Below are positions 24,856 to 34,218 of a stretch of 64,000 nucleotides of DNA, piece after piece. The position numbers were made by a program, and so were the translations under genes. Under the pieces are notes generated by a model. It saw only the letters and a list, made by a program, of their open reading frames with translations, searched no databases and had not been told where the DNA came from. Origin of the DNA: Streptomyces roseolus (GTDB lineage Bacteria > Actinomycetota > Actinomycetes > Streptomycetales > Streptomycetaceae); the NCBI RefSeq assembly GCF_014649855.1, contig NZ_BMTV01000019.1, positions 62,001 through 126,000 on the forward strand, read 5' to 3'. Numbering within the stretch: position 1 is the stretch's first letter; every line of letters begins with the position of its first letter.

Positions 24856-27642
24856 TCACCAGGCCAGCTTCTCCAGCGCGTCCAGGTCCAGGGGAGCCGT
24901 CGGGGCGGGGCCGGGGCCGGCGACCTCCGGACCGCCGTCCCCGCCGTTCGGGCCGACCCGGAGCTCCGCCCAGATCGTCTTGCCGCGCCGCCCGTACCGC
25001 GTGCCCCACCGTTCCGCGAACCGCGCCACCAGGTAAAGCCCGCGGCCGCCCTCGTCCGTCTCCGCCGCGTGCCGCAGATGCGGCGAGGTGCTGCTGCCGT
25101 CCGACACCTCGCACACCAGCGTCCGGTCGTACAGCAGGCGCACCCGCACCGGGTCCGCCCCGTACCGCACCGCGTTGGTGACCAGCTCGCTCAGGATCAG
25201 CTCCACCGCGAAGACCGTCTCGTCGAGGCCCCACTCCGCCAGCTTCGCCGCCGCCGCGTTCCGCACCGGCGACACCGCCGCCGGGTCCCGGGCGACCTCC
25301 CACTCCGCGATCCGGTCCGCCGGCAGCCGCCGGGTCCGGGCCACGAGCAGCGCGATGTCGTCCCGCGGCGCCGGCGACAGCAGGGTCGCGAGCACGTCCG
25401 CGCAGATCTGCTCGGGGCTCCGGGCCGGCCGCTCCAGGGTCCGGCGCAGCAGCCGCAGCCCCGTCCCCACGTCCCGGCCCTGGTCCTCCAGGAGCCCGTC
25501 CGTGAACAGCACCAGCTGGTCGCCCTCCGCGAGCCGCAGCTCCGTCGACTCGAACGGCACGTCCCCGAGCCCGAGGCCCAGCGGCAGCCCCGGTGCCAGC
25601 GGCGGGAACTCCACCCGCCCTTCCGCGTCCACCACCGCGGGCCCCGGATGGCCGGCGCTCGCCATCGTGCACACCCCGGACGCCGAGTCGTAGATCGCGT
25701 ACAGGCAGGTCGCGCCGGTGATGGTCTCCTGCCCCCGCCCCCGGCCGCCGTCGCCGCCCGCGGCCGGCTCGCCCTCCTCGTCGATCCGCCCGGTCAGCTC
25801 GTCCAGATGGCCCAGGATCTCGTCCGGCGGCACGTCCAGCGTCGAGAAGTTGTGCACCGCCGTCCGCAGCCGGCCCATCGTCGCCGCCGCGTGCAGCCCG
25901 TGCCCCACCACGTCGCCCACCACGAGCGCCACCCGCGCCCCCGGCAGCGGGATCACGTCGAACCAGTCGCCGCCCACCCCCGCCTTCGCCGGCAGATAGC
26001 GGTACGCCACCTCCACCGCGTTCAGCTCGGGCAGCACCCTCGGCAGCAGGCTCCGCTGGAGCGTCACCGCCATCGCGTGCTCCCGGGTGAACCGCCGGGC
26101 GTTGTCGATCGCCACCGCCGCCCGCGCCGCCAGCTCCTCCGCGAACTCCAGGTCCTCCTCCCCGAACGGCTCCGCCGTCTCCGCCCGCCAGAAGTTCGCC
26201 ATCCCCAGGGTCACGTCCCGGGCCAGGAGCGGCACCGTGAGCAGCGAGTGCATCCCGTACGCCAGCGCCCCGGCCGCCCCTTCCGGGTCCTGCGCCCGCC
26301 AGCCGTCCGCCGCCGCCAGCTCCGCCTGCACCACCGCGTGCCCCTCGGTGAGCGCCGTCGCCATCGGCGTGCTCGGCACGTGGAAGCGGATCACCTCGCC
26401 GACCGGCTGGAGCGGCTGCTCCCCCCGCACCCCGCTCAGCGCGGTCCTGCGCATCTCCGCCAGCGTCGCGTCCTGCGGCGGCTCCTCGCCCCGCAGCACC
26501 GGCTCGAGCAGCTCCACCGTCGCGAAGTCCGCGAAGCGCGGCACCGCGACCTCCGCCAGCTCCTCCGCCGTCCGCACCACCTCCAGGGTGGTCCCGATCC
26601 GCACCCCCGCCTCGTAGAGCAGCTGGAGCCGGCCCCGGGCCACCGCCGCCCGCCCGGAGAGCGCGGCCAGCTCGGTGGTGTCCCGCATCGTCATCACGCT
26701 GCCCGTGCCGGAGCCGTCCGGGACGGTGGGCCGCACGCTCACCGCGAGCAGCCGGTCGCCCGCCCGGTGCACCTCGTCCGTCGCGGTCCGCCCGGACTCC
26801 AGGAGCTCGACCGTACGGGGATCGAGCCCGAGCTCCGCGACCGGGCGCCGCTCGGCGTCCGCCGGCAGGTCGAGCAGCCGCCGCGCCTCGTCGTTGGCGA
26901 GCAGCAGCCGCCGGTCCGCCCCGACGATCAGCACGCCCTCCCGGACCGCGTGCAGCACCGCCTCGTGGTGCTCCTTCATCCGGGTCATCTCGCTCGGGCC
27001 CAGGCCGTGGGTCTGCCGCCGCAGCCGCCGCGACACCAGCGCCGCGCCGCCCACCGCGAGCAGCAGCGCGCCGCCGCCCGCCGCGAGGAGCACCACGAGG
27101 CGGCCCCGGACCGCCTCGCTGATCGACTGCACCTCGATGCCGCTCGTCACCATGCCGACGATCCGGCCGTCGTCGGCGACCACCGGCACCACGGCCCGTA
27201 CGGCGTCGGTCGGCGAGCCGCGGAAGGTCTCCGTGAACGACTCGCCGTCCCGCACCGCCCGGGACAGGTCGCCGGTCGCCCGCTCGCCGATCAGCCCGGT
27301 CTCGGCGTCCGTGTACCGCACCCCGTCCCGGCCGAGGACCGCGACGAAGTCCACCCCGGTCGCCACCCGGGTCTGCTCCGCCCGCTCCTGGAGCGCCGCC
27401 GTCGGGTCGGGCGAGGTCAGCGCCGCGTCCACGCCGGGCGCCTTCGCGAAGGCCTCCGCCACCGCGAGCGACCGCGTCCGGGCGTCCCGCAGCACGTCCC
27501 CGCGGGCCTGCTGGAAGGTGACGAGGACGGCCGCCACGATCACCAGGAGGGCGATCAGCGCCTCCAGGGCGAGGACCTGTCCGGCGACGCTCCGCAGCCC
27601 GGAGCCGTGCCCCGGGCGCGCACCGTACCGGCGGGCCGTCAT
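24856..27642 (-). CDS. Sensor SpoIIE-type phosphatase with ATPase (anti-sigma kinase-like) domain
   Basis: 928 residues from ATG 27642. Order: membrane segment (LEALIALLVIVAAVLVTF), extracellular Cache-like sensor (about 45-180), second membrane segment (LVVLLAAGGGALLLAVGG), PAS (about 225-325), GAF (about 345-520), PP2C/SpoIIE phosphatase with GGDWFDVIPL, VGDVVGHG and a final DDIALLV (about 540-780), then a HATPase_c domain with ELVTNAVRYG and DEGGRGLYLV (about 800-900). Such fusions act in partner-switching control of sigma factors. The ATG overlaps the upstream gene by four bases. Confidence 0.92.
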   Translation of the reverse strand: MTARRYGARPGHGSGLRSVAGQVLALEALIALLVIVAAVLVTFQQARGDVLRDARTRSLAVAEAFAKAPGVDAALTSPDPTAALQERAEQTRVATGVDFVAVLGRDGVRYTDAETGLIGERATGDLSRAVRDGESFTETFRGSPTDAVRAVVPVVADDGRIVGMVTSGIEVQSISEAVRGRLVVLLAAGGGALLLAVGGAALVSRRLRRQTHGLGPSEMTRMKEHHEAVLHAVREGVLIVGADRRLLLANDEARRLLDLPADAERRPVAELGLDPRTVELLESGRTATDEVHRAGDRLLAVSVRPTVPDGSGTGSVMTMRDTTELAALSGRAAVARGRLQLLYEAGVRIGTTLEVVRTAEELAEVAVPRFADFATVELLEPVLRGEEPPQDATLAEMRRTALSGVRGEQPLQPVGEVIRFHVPSTPMATALTEGHAVVQAELAAADGWRAQDPEGAAGALAYGMHSLLTVPLLARDVTLGMANFWRAETAEPFGEEDLEFAEELAARAAVAIDNARRFTREHAMAVTLQRSLLPRVLPELNAVEVAYRYLPAKAGVGGDWFDVIPLPGARVALVVGDVVGHGLHAAATMGRLRTAVHNFSTLDVPPDEILGHLDELTGRIDEEGEPAAGGDGGRGRGQETITGATCLYAIYDSASGVCTMASAGHPGPAVVDAEGRVEFPPLAPGLPLGLGLGDVPFESTELRLAEGDQLVLFTDGLLEDQGRDVGTGLRLLRRTLERPARSPEQICADVLATLLSPAPRDDIALLVARTRRLPADRIAEWEVARDPAAVSPVRNAAAAKLAEWGLDETVFAVELILSELVTNAVRYGADPVRVRLLYDRTLVCEVSDGSSTSPHLRHAAETDEGGRGLYLVARFAERWGTRYGRRGKTIWAELRVGPNGGDGGPEVAGPGPAPTAPLDLDALEKLAW

Positions 27643-29801
27643 CCGGTGCTCCGGGCGATGAGCAGCGCCACGTCGTCCTGGGCGCCGGGGCGGCGCAGCT
27701 CCCGCAGCAGCCGGTCGCAGCTCTCCTCCAGGGACAGCTCCCGGGTCGCCTCGACGAGCCGGACGAGCAGCGCGAGCCGTTCGTCGATGGGCGTGTCCCG
27801 GGTCTCGATCAGTCCGTCGGTGTACAGCACGAACCGGTCGCCGGGGAGGAACGGCACCCGCGCGGTGCGGAAGGTGCCCCCGCCGACGCCCAGCGGGACC
27901 CCCGTGGAGACGGCGACCAGCTCGGCCGGGCCGTCGGCCGGGAGCCGCACCGGCGGCAGGTGGCCGGCGTTGGAGATCCGGCAGCGCCGCCGTGCCGGAT
28001 CGTGCACGGCGAAGAGGCAGGTGGCGATGGACGGCTCCAGGCCGACCGCGATCCGGTCCAGGTGCCGCAGCACCTGCCCGGGGGAGAGGCCGAGGTCGGC
28101 GAAGGCGCGGACGGCGGTCCGCAGCCGGCCCATGGTGGCCGCCGCCTCGATGCCGCTGCCCATGACGTCCCCGACCACCAGGGCCGTCCGGTCGTCGGGC
28201 AGCGCGATCACGTCGTACCAGTCCCCGCCGACCTCGCTCGACGCCTGCGCCGGCTGGTAGCGGGCCGCCGCCGCCAGGCCGGGGCGGGCGGGCGGATCGC
28301 CCGGCAGGAGGCTGCGCTGGAGGGTGACGGCCGCGTTCCGCATGCTCTGGTACCAGCGGGCGTTGTCGATGCTGACGGCCGCGCGGGCCGCCAGCTCCAC
28401 GGCGAGCAGCTCGTCGTCCGCGTCGAAGGGCAGCGGGTTGCCGCGGTCCCGCTTCAGGTCCAGAGCCCCCAGCACCTCCCCGCGGGCGATCAGCGGCACC
28501 GCCAGGTACGAGTGCACCCCGGCCCGCGCCAGCTGCCCGGCGGCCTCGGGGCCGCGCGCGATCCGCGGCAGGTCCTCGGGGCCGACCCGGGCCACCCGGA
28601 CCGGCCGCCCGGTGTGCACGCAGCGGGTCACCAGCCGGTCGGCGCCGTACAGCGCGACGGAGCCCGGCGGGTCGGCGGCGGCCAGCGCCTCGGTGTCGTG
28701 CCCGGCCTTGACCGCGAGCGCCCGGAAGAGCGCCGGGCCCTGCTCGGGGGTGCCGGGCCGGCGCAGGGCGAGCACCGAGTCGAGGACGTCGACGGCGGCC
28801 ACGTCGGCGAGGGCCGGCACCACCACCGACGCCAGCTCGTCCGCCGTCCGCTCCACCTCCAGGGTGGTGCCGACCCGGGCCGAGGCGTCCGCGATCAGGG
28901 CGAGGCGCCGCCGGGACCGGTCGGCCTCGGCGTCGGCCCGGTGCCGCTCGGTGACGTCGACCACCCAGGCCGCCACGCCGAGGACCCGGCCGCCGACCGT
29001 CTCCAGGCGGTAGAACGACACCGACCAGGTGTGCCGGCCGCCGCCCGGGTCCGCCGGGGTGGTGGCCGTCGTCTGGAAGCCGAGCAGCGGCTCCCCGGTC
29101 TCCAGGACCCGCCGGGCCGCCGCCTCCAGCGGCGCCGCGTCCACGCCCGGCAGCACCTCGGCGGGCCTGCGGCCCAGGTGCCGGTCGGCCGGCAGCCCGT
29201 TGAACCGTTCGAGGGCCGGATTGACCAGGACGTACCGCAGCTCGGTGTCGAGGACCGCGAGGCCCAGCGGTGACTGGTCGACCAGCCGGTCGGAGAGCGC
29301 CAGCTCCGTCTCCATCCGGGCGACGACGGTCCGGTCGGCGCAGATGCCGAGCGCGTACAGGTCTCCCAGGTCGTCGGTGAGCCGCATGTTGCGGAACTCC
29401 ACCTGGCGGGTCGATCCGTCCTTGTGCCGTACGGGGAAGGTGCCCGCCCAGGTGGTGCCGCGCCCCAGGACCTCGCCGAAGAGCCGCATCGCCTCGGACC
29501 GGCGCTCCTCGCCGACGATCAGCCGGGCCACGTACTGCCCGAGTGCCTCGTCGGCCCGGTACCCGAAGAGGGTCTCCGCCTGCGGGCTCCACAGCACGAT
29601 CCGCCCGGCCGCGTCCACCACCACGGCGGCCACCCCGAGCACGTCGAGCAGCCCCCGCGCGCCGAACGCGGTCCCGGACGCCGACCCGGGCGCGGTTCCG
29701 CCTTCGGGCGGGGGGCCGGTCCCGGGCGGGGGGCTTCCGGGCGCGGCGGCGCGTGCCTCCTCCGTCCCCGTGCCCGTCTCCGGGAAGGAACCGGCCGTCA
29801 C
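27639..29801 (-). CDS. PAS-PAS-GAF-SpoIIE (RsbU-like) phosphatase
   Basis: 720 residues from GTG 29801, preceded by AGGAGGGCAGG. A Pro/Gly-rich head is followed by PAS 1 (GLLDVLGVAAVVVDAAGRIVLWSP), PAS 2 (DQSPLGLAVLDTELRYVLVNP), GAF (about 330-500) and a PP2C phosphatase with SSEVGGDWYDVIAL, VVGDVMGSGIEAAATMGRLR and DDVALLIA. It lacks the ATPase domain of its downstream partner. It overlaps the MFS gene by GTGA upstream and the sensor phosphatase by ATGA downstream, so all three are translationally linked. Confidence 0.92.
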   Translation of the reverse strand: MTAGSFPETGTGTEEARAAAPGSPPPGTGPPPEGGTAPGSASGTAFGARGLLDVLGVAAVVVDAAGRIVLWSPQAETLFGYRADEALGQYVARLIVGEERRSEAMRLFGEVLGRGTTWAGTFPVRHKDGSTRQVEFRNMRLTDDLGDLYALGICADRTVVARMETELALSDRLVDQSPLGLAVLDTELRYVLVNPALERFNGLPADRHLGRRPAEVLPGVDAAPLEAAARRVLETGEPLLGFQTTATTPADPGGGRHTWSVSFYRLETVGGRVLGVAAWVVDVTERHRADAEADRSRRRLALIADASARVGTTLEVERTADELASVVVPALADVAAVDVLDSVLALRRPGTPEQGPALFRALAVKAGHDTEALAAADPPGSVALYGADRLVTRCVHTGRPVRVARVGPEDLPRIARGPEAAGQLARAGVHSYLAVPLIARGEVLGALDLKRDRGNPLPFDADDELLAVELAARAAVSIDNARWYQSMRNAAVTLQRSLLPGDPPARPGLAAAARYQPAQASSEVGGDWYDVIALPDDRTALVVGDVMGSGIEAAATMGRLRTAVRAFADLGLSPGQVLRHLDRIAVGLEPSIATCLFAVHDPARRRCRISNAGHLPPVRLPADGPAELVAVSTGVPLGVGGGTFRTARVPFLPGDRFVLYTDGLIETRDTPIDERLALLVRLVEATRELSLEESCDRLLRELRRPGAQDDVALLIARSTG

Positions 29802-31024
29802 CCTGCCCTCCTCCCGCCGAGCCCACGTCCCTTCCCATGCTCCCCGGCCCTCCCCGGGCACGCACCACGAGACGGTCCGACCCGGTCAGTGGCCGTGCGG
29901 AGCGCCCCGGCGAGACCCGCCACCGCCAGGGCCGGAAGCAGGAGGCGTACGTCCACGGCGGTGACCAGGACCGCGCCCAGGGCCAGGGCCAGGGCGTTCG
30001 GGACGAAGAGCGCGGTGTTCGCGGTCGCCGCGAGGCGGCCGGCCGCCTCGGCCGGCGCCTCCCGCTGGACCGCCGTCATCACCGCCACCAGGACCCACGG
30101 CATGCCGAGGCCGATCACCGCGCTCGCCGCGAGCGCCGCCGCCTCGTACGGCAGCGCCCGTGCCCCGGCCGCCGCCGCGAAGAGCGCGAGCCCGGCCGCG
30201 GCCAGCAGCCGCTCCGGCACCCGGCGCAGCAGCGGACCGGTGGTCAGGCCCGCCAGGACCGAGCCCGCGCCCTGCACCGCGTACAGCACCCCCGCGTACG
30301 CCGCCGGCCTTCCGAGCCCGTCCACGACCGCGTACACGGCCGCCCCGTTCACCCCGGCCAGCAGCATCGTGAAGGCCCCGGCGGCGACCAGCGGCCGCAG
30401 CGCCGGCGAGGCGGCGAGCAGCCGGACGCCCTCGGCGGTCTCCCGCCGCCACGCCCCCCGCTCGCGCGGGGCCGGCGCGGGCGGCTCCTCGCGGACCCGC
30501 ATCGCGGCGAAGGCGCCCGCCGCGAGGGCGAAGCTCGCCGCGTCCAGGAGGGCCACGGGGCCGCCGCCGTACCGGGCGAAGAGCCCGGCGGCGGCGAGCG
30601 GCGCGATCAGCTTCATCGACTCGTTGGCCGTCATCCGCCACCCGTTGACGGAGCCGAGCCGCTCCTTGCCGAAGCCGGTCGACAGCAGCGCCTGCTCGGC
30701 GGCGTCGTGGACGGCGCCCTGCGCCCCGTACAGGACGAGGACGGCGAAGAGCAGCCACACCCGGTCGGCCGAGGTCACCCAGAGGAGCACGGGCAGCAGC
30801 GCCGCCATGGCGAGGTCGAGGGCGATCAGCAGCGGGCGGCGGCGCACCCGGTCCGTGAGCGTGCCGAGGAGCGGCCCGAGGAGGACGGGGGCCCAGAGGG
30901 CGAAGGCGGTGAGGGCCGCGAGCCCGTCCGAACCCGTCAGCGACTTGACCCAGATCCCGGAGACCAGCCACATCGCCGTCGTCCCGAACCCGGACACGAC
31001 CACACCCGTCAGATACCAGCGCAT
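29798..31024 (-). CDS. Major facilitator superfamily transporter
   Basis: 408 residues, about 11-12 hydrophobic helices. The MFS motif between helices 2 and 3 reads GTLTDRVRRRPLLIALD. The overall plan fits the drug-exporter group with a poorly defined substrate. The last ~25 residues are a polar Gly/Arg-rich tail that overlaps the ribosome binding site of the next gene. First in the MFS-RsbU-SpoIIE operon. Confidence 0.88.
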   Translation of the reverse strand: MRWYLTGVVVSGFGTTAMWLVSGIWVKSLTGSDGLAALTAFALWAPVLLGPLLGTLTDRVRRRPLLIALDLAMAALLPVLLWVTSADRVWLLFAVLVLYGAQGAVHDAAEQALLSTGFGKERLGSVNGWRMTANESMKLIAPLAAAGLFARYGGGPVALLDAASFALAAGAFAAMRVREEPPAPAPRERGAWRRETAEGVRLLAASPALRPLVAAGAFTMLLAGVNGAAVYAVVDGLGRPAAYAGVLYAVQGAGSVLAGLTTGPLLRRVPERLLAAAGLALFAAAAGARALPYEAAALAASAVIGLGMPWVLVAVMTAVQREAPAEAAGRLAATANTALFVPNALALALGAVLVTAVDVRLLLPALAVAGLAGALRTATDRVGPSRGACPGRAGEHGKGRGLGGRRAG

Positions 31025-31070
31025 GGACGGAGGGTCGCGTCTGAGGCGTCCCGCCGGGATCGGGCAACCG

Positions 31071-31295
31071 CCCTATTCCGGCGGCCTCCCGGCCCCCGTT
31101 CCGGCGGGCCCCCCGCCCTATTCCGGCGGCCTCCCGGCCCCCGTTCCGGCGGGCCCCCCGCCCTATTCCGGCGGTCTCCCGGCCCCCGTTCCGGCGGGCT
31201 CCCCGCCCTATTCCGGCGGTCTCCCCGCCCTGTTCCGGCGGGCTCCCGGCCCCTGCTCCGACGGCCCCCCGCCCTGTTCCGGCGGGCTCCCGGAC
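31071..31295. repeat. 45-bp tandem repeat, about five copies
   Basis: Units begin CCCTATTCCGG at 31071, 31116, 31161 and 31206, exactly 45 bases apart, with a fifth degenerate unit after 31251. Units 1 and 2 are identical and unit 3 differs by two C-to-T changes. Each unit holds two TTCCGGCGG cores, so it may have grown from a shorter repeat. The period is a multiple of three, which keeps frames open on both strands, but no start or ribosome site supports coding. It fills the gap between the MFS start and the 31327 gene. Confidence 0.88.
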
Positions 31296-31326
31296 TCGCG
31301 GCCCTGTCCCCGGGAGCATCCGGTGC

Positions 31327-31776
31327 CTATCGCCGGGAGCTCCCGGCGGCCGCGGCCTCCTCGGCCCGGTCCTCGCGCCAGAGCGCCGCGCCCGTGACCA
31401 CGGCCCCGAGCCCCTCCCACAGCCCCACGCCGAGGAAGCCGGACGGGGCCCGCTCCGCGATCACCGCCGCGGTGAAGACCGCGCAGGTCAGCAGCCGGAA
31501 GGGGACCGTCCAGCGGAAGAAGGCCCGCCAGTCGGCGAGCGCGGCGAGCACGTAGTAGACGCCCATGTTGAGCGCCGCCATCGAGGAGGCGGTGAGGAAG
31601 ACCAGCGTGTGGTCGCCCTCCGCGCGCCCGCCGGCCGGCACCGGCTCGAAGCCCATCACCGTGAGGAGGACGTCCGGGGCGACCAGGCCCACCACCCCGA
31701 GGGCGGCGGCGAGGACCCCGAAGACCGCCATGGTCCAGCCGGAGAGCGAACGGGGCAGGCGGTGCAGGCGACGCAC
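31327..31776 (-). CDS. Small membrane protein, function unknown
   Basis: 149 residues from GTG 31776, which has GGAGG seven bases upstream; an ATG at 31818 would add 14 residues but lacks a ribosome site. About four hydrophobic helices (MAVFGVLAAALGVVGLVAP, TLVFLTASSMAALNMGVYYVLAAL, PFRLLTCAVFTAAVIAE, LWEGLGAVVTGAALW). No family recognised. A GAAC-N4-GTTC site lies upstream. Confidence 0.7.
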   Translation of the reverse strand: MRRLHRLPRSLSGWTMAVFGVLAAALGVVGLVAPDVLLTVMGFEPVPAGGRAEGDHTLVFLTASSMAALNMGVYYVLAALADWRAFFRWTVPFRLLTCAVFTAAVIAERAPSGFLGVGLWEGLGAVVTGAALWREDRAEEAAAAGSSRR

Positions 31777-31810
31777 GACGGTCCTCCGCGGAACGGGATC
31801 GACAGTTCGG

Positions 31811-31822
31811 GAACGCATGTTC
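31811..31822. promoter_or_regulatory. Possible LexA (SOS) box
   Basis: GAACGCATGTTC fits GAAC-N4-GTTC, the core of the actinobacterial SOS box, but the flanking T/A of the full consensus are absent. It lies 35 bases upstream of the GTG start of the membrane protein, in a suitable promoter position. Confidence 0.3.
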
Positions 31823-31856
31823 TGTTCGAACGGACCCTGCCTATCGCACCGGAGGC

Positions 31857-31881
31857 CGCGGGGGCCAATCCGGCCCCCGCG
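31857..31881 (-). terminator. Hairpin terminator after penicillin-binding protein gene
   Basis: Arms 31857-31866 and 31872-31881 pair perfectly over ten bases (core GCGGGGGCC/GGCCCCCGC) with loop AATCC, five bases after the stop of the penicillin-binding protein gene. Confidence 0.65.
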
Positions 31882-31885
31882 AACG

Positions 31886-33334
31886 TCACTTCAGGGCCGC
31901 CGCCATCATCTTCTGCGCCACCGGCGCCGCCAGGCCGTTGCCGCTGACCTCGGAGCGGGCCGCGCCCGAGTCCTCGATCATCACGGCCACCGCCACCTGC
32001 TTCCCGGTCGACGGGTCCTCGGCGTAGGAGGTGAACCAGGCGTACGGCGTCTTGCTGTTGTTCTCGCCGTGCTGCGCCGTGCCCGTCTTGCCGCCGACCT
32101 CCGCCCCGGCGATCGCCGCGTTGCTCCCGGTGCCCCGCTCCACCACCGTCACCATCGCGCTGCGCAGCTGCTCGGCGGTGGCGGAGGAGACGATCCGGGT
32201 GGCGTCGCCGTCGTCGAAGGCCCGGAGCGCGTCGCCGTCGGAGTCGACGACCTCGGAGACCATGTGCGGAGCGGCGAGCAGCCCGTCGTTGGCGATCACC
32301 GCCGAGACCATCGCCATCTGCAGCGGGGTGGCGGTCACGTCGAACTGGCCGATGCCGGTGAGCGCGGTCTGCGCCCGGTCCATCCCGGACGGGTAGACGC
32401 TCGCGTAGGCGCGGACCGGCACGTCCAGCTCGTCGTCGTCGAAGCCGAACTTCTCCGCCATCGCCCGCACCTTGTCCTGGCCCAGGTCGGCGGCCATCTT
32501 GCCGAAGACGTTGTTGCAGGAGTAGCGGAGCGCGGTGCGGATCGTGGCGTCCTCGCAGGGCGCGGAGGCGTTCTCGTTCTCGAGGACGGTCCGGGTGCCC
32601 GGCAGGGTGTACGGCTGCGGGCTCGTGGTCGGCACGTCGACGGAGGAGTACAGGCCGTCCTCCAGGGCGGCGGCCGCGACGACCAGCTTGAAGGTCGAGC
32701 CGGGCGGCAGCGGCTGCCGCAGCGCCCGGTTGACCAGCGGCTTGTCGGGGTCCTCGGTCAGTTCCTTCCAGGCGGCGCCGTCGGTCGTGCCGGCGATGTC
32801 CGACGGGTCGTAGGAGGGCGTGGAGACCATGGCGAGGATCCGGCCGCTCACCGGGTCGATCGCGACGGCCGCGCCCTTCTTCCTCCCGAGCGCCTCGTAG
32901 CCGGCCTTCTGCACCGCCGGGTCGATCGTGGTGACGACGGTGCCCGGCTCCTGCTGCTTGCGGGTGACCGCGTCCACCGGGTTCTTCAGCCGGTCGTCGG
33001 TGCCGTCCAGGATCCCGGAGTAGATGCCCTCCAGCTGGGTGGCGCCGTACGCCTGCGAGCTGTAGCCCGTGACCGCCGCGTACAGCTCGCCGTCGGTGTA
33101 GCTGCGCTCGTACGCGAGATCACCGCTCTCGGTCCGCTTCGAACCGGTGACCGGCGAGCCGGCCACCACGATGTTCCCGAGCGGCTGCGCGTACTGCGCG
33201 ATGGTCTTCCGCCGGTTCTTGCTGTCGTTCGCGAGCGCCTTGCCCTCGTACGCCTGCACCCAGGTGGCCCGGCCCAGGAGGGCGAGCACGAGGAGCAGGG
33301 CGAAGACCGAGGTGCGCCTGATCGTCTTGTTCAT
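31886..33334 (-). CDS. Penicillin-binding protein 2-type transpeptidase
   Basis: 482 residues. One N-terminal membrane anchor (SVFALLLVLALLGRATWV) and an extracellular peptidoglycan DD-transpeptidase. The active-site motifs are STFK at 213-216, SCN at 272-274 and KTGT at 416-419. The dimerisation domain is short, as in the PbpA group linked to elongation or sporulation septa in actinobacteria. No FtsW/RodA or kinase gene is beside it, so it is a stand-alone copy. Confidence 0.93.
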   Translation of the reverse strand: MNKTIRRTSVFALLLVLALLGRATWVQAYEGKALANDSKNRRKTIAQYAQPLGNIVVAGSPVTGSKRTESGDLAYERSYTDGELYAAVTGYSSQAYGATQLEGIYSGILDGTDDRLKNPVDAVTRKQQEPGTVVTTIDPAVQKAGYEALGRKKGAAVAIDPVSGRILAMVSTPSYDPSDIAGTTDGAAWKELTEDPDKPLVNRALRQPLPPGSTFKLVVAAAALEDGLYSSVDVPTTSPQPYTLPGTRTVLENENASAPCEDATIRTALRYSCNNVFGKMAADLGQDKVRAMAEKFGFDDDELDVPVRAYASVYPSGMDRAQTALTGIGQFDVTATPLQMAMVSAVIANDGLLAAPHMVSEVVDSDGDALRAFDDGDATRIVSSATAEQLRSAMVTVVERGTGSNAAIAGAEVGGKTGTAQHGENNSKTPYAWFTSYAEDPSTGKQVAVAVMIEDSGAARSEVSGNGLAAPVAQKMMAAALK

Positions 33335-33447
33335 GGCACCTGGAGGGACGAACGGGGCGGTGGCAGACGTTCCGGTCGCGGCCCGATTCTCAGGAAACGT
33401 TCATCCGGGAGAAACCGGGCGTCACGCCGCCGCGGCGGGGGCCGTCG

Positions 33448-34218
33448 TCACAGCCGCCGCGTCGCCAGCGTCAGCCGGTCGCGCGCGTCGAAGAGGGCGT
33501 CCTTGATCAGCTGCTCGTGCGCCGGGGTCAGCCGGGCGGCCGGCACCGAGCAGCTCAGCGCGTCCCGGGCCGGGGACCGGTAGGGGATCGCCACCGCGAA
33601 GCAGCGCAGTCCCAGGGTGTTCTCCTCGCGGTCCACCGCGTACCCGAGCTCCCGCACCCGCGCCAGCTCCTCGATCAGCCGCTCCCGGTCGGTGATCGTG
33701 TGCTCGGTCACCGACGGCAGCTCCTTCGGGAGCAGCTCCCGCACCTCCGCGTCGTCGTGGCCGGCGAGCAGCGCCTTGCCGAGCGCCGTCGAGTGCGCGG
33801 GGAGCCGCCTGCCGACCCGGGTGAAGGGGCGCAGGTGGTGCTGGGACTGGCGGGTGGCCAGGTAGACCACGCTGGTGCCGTCGAGCCGGGCGAGGTGGAC
33901 GGTCTCGGTGGTGTCGTCGGAGAGCCGGTCGAGGGTGACGCGGGAGGCCGCCACGACCTCGTCGCCGTCGATGTACGAGGTCCCCACGAGCAGCGCCCGG
34001 ACCCCGATGCCGTACCGCGTGCCGGTGGCGTCGGTCTCCACCCAGCCCAGGTCGACCAGGGTGCGCAGCAGCATGTACAGGCTGGACTTGGGATAACCCA
34101 TGGCCTCCTGCACGGCGGCCAGGGTGTGCATCCCGGGCCGTCCGGCGAAGAACTCCAGGAGCTCCACCGTCCGCACCGCGGACTTCACCTGCGCACCGTT
34201 CGCGTCGGCACCCGCCAT
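33448..34218 (-). CDS. IclR-family transcriptional regulator
   Basis: 256 residues. ATG 34218 (MAGADANGAQ) has GGGCGGGGAC just upstream. Winged helix at about 12-70 (AVRTVELLEFFAGRPGMHTLAAVQEAMGYPKSSLYMLLRTLVDLGWVE), then the IclR effector domain with LPAHSTALGKALLAG and YAVDREENTLGLRCFAVAIPY. It is divergent from the alpha-ketoglutarate semialdehyde dehydrogenase, with two palindromic sites between them; the same palindrome lies before the uronate dehydrogenase-like gene. A role as a uronate/aldarate regulator is inference. Confidence 0.92.
   Translation of the reverse strand: MAGADANGAQVKSAVRTVELLEFFAGRPGMHTLAAVQEAMGYPKSSLYMLLRTLVDLGWVETDATGTRYGIGVRALLVGTSYIDGDEVVAASRVTLDRLSDDTTETVHLARLDGTSVVYLATRQSQHHLRPFTRVGRRLPAHSTALGKALLAGHDDAEVRELLPKELPSVTEHTITDRERLIEELARVRELGYAVDREENTLGLRCFAVAIPYRSPARDALSCSVPAARLTPAHEQLIKDALFDARDRLTLATRRL

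Noticed and set aside
22812..25181. 789-residue plus-strand open frame
   Set aside because: Arg/Pro-rich shadow that crosses the 22402 gene and runs antisense to the amidohydrolase; no start signal or family.
24856..29868. Apparent 1670-residue open frame on the minus strand
   Set aside because: Only the part from 27642 down has domains; the rest is the shadow of the RsbU-like gene in another frame.
31071..31295. Tandem repeat as a CRISPR array or a repeat protein
   Set aside because: There are no unique spacers, no cas genes, and the repeated peptides have no start or ribosome site.
31811..31822. GAAC-N4-GTTC as a firm SOS box
   Set aside because: Only the core matches and no DNA-repair gene follows; kept as a low-confidence site.
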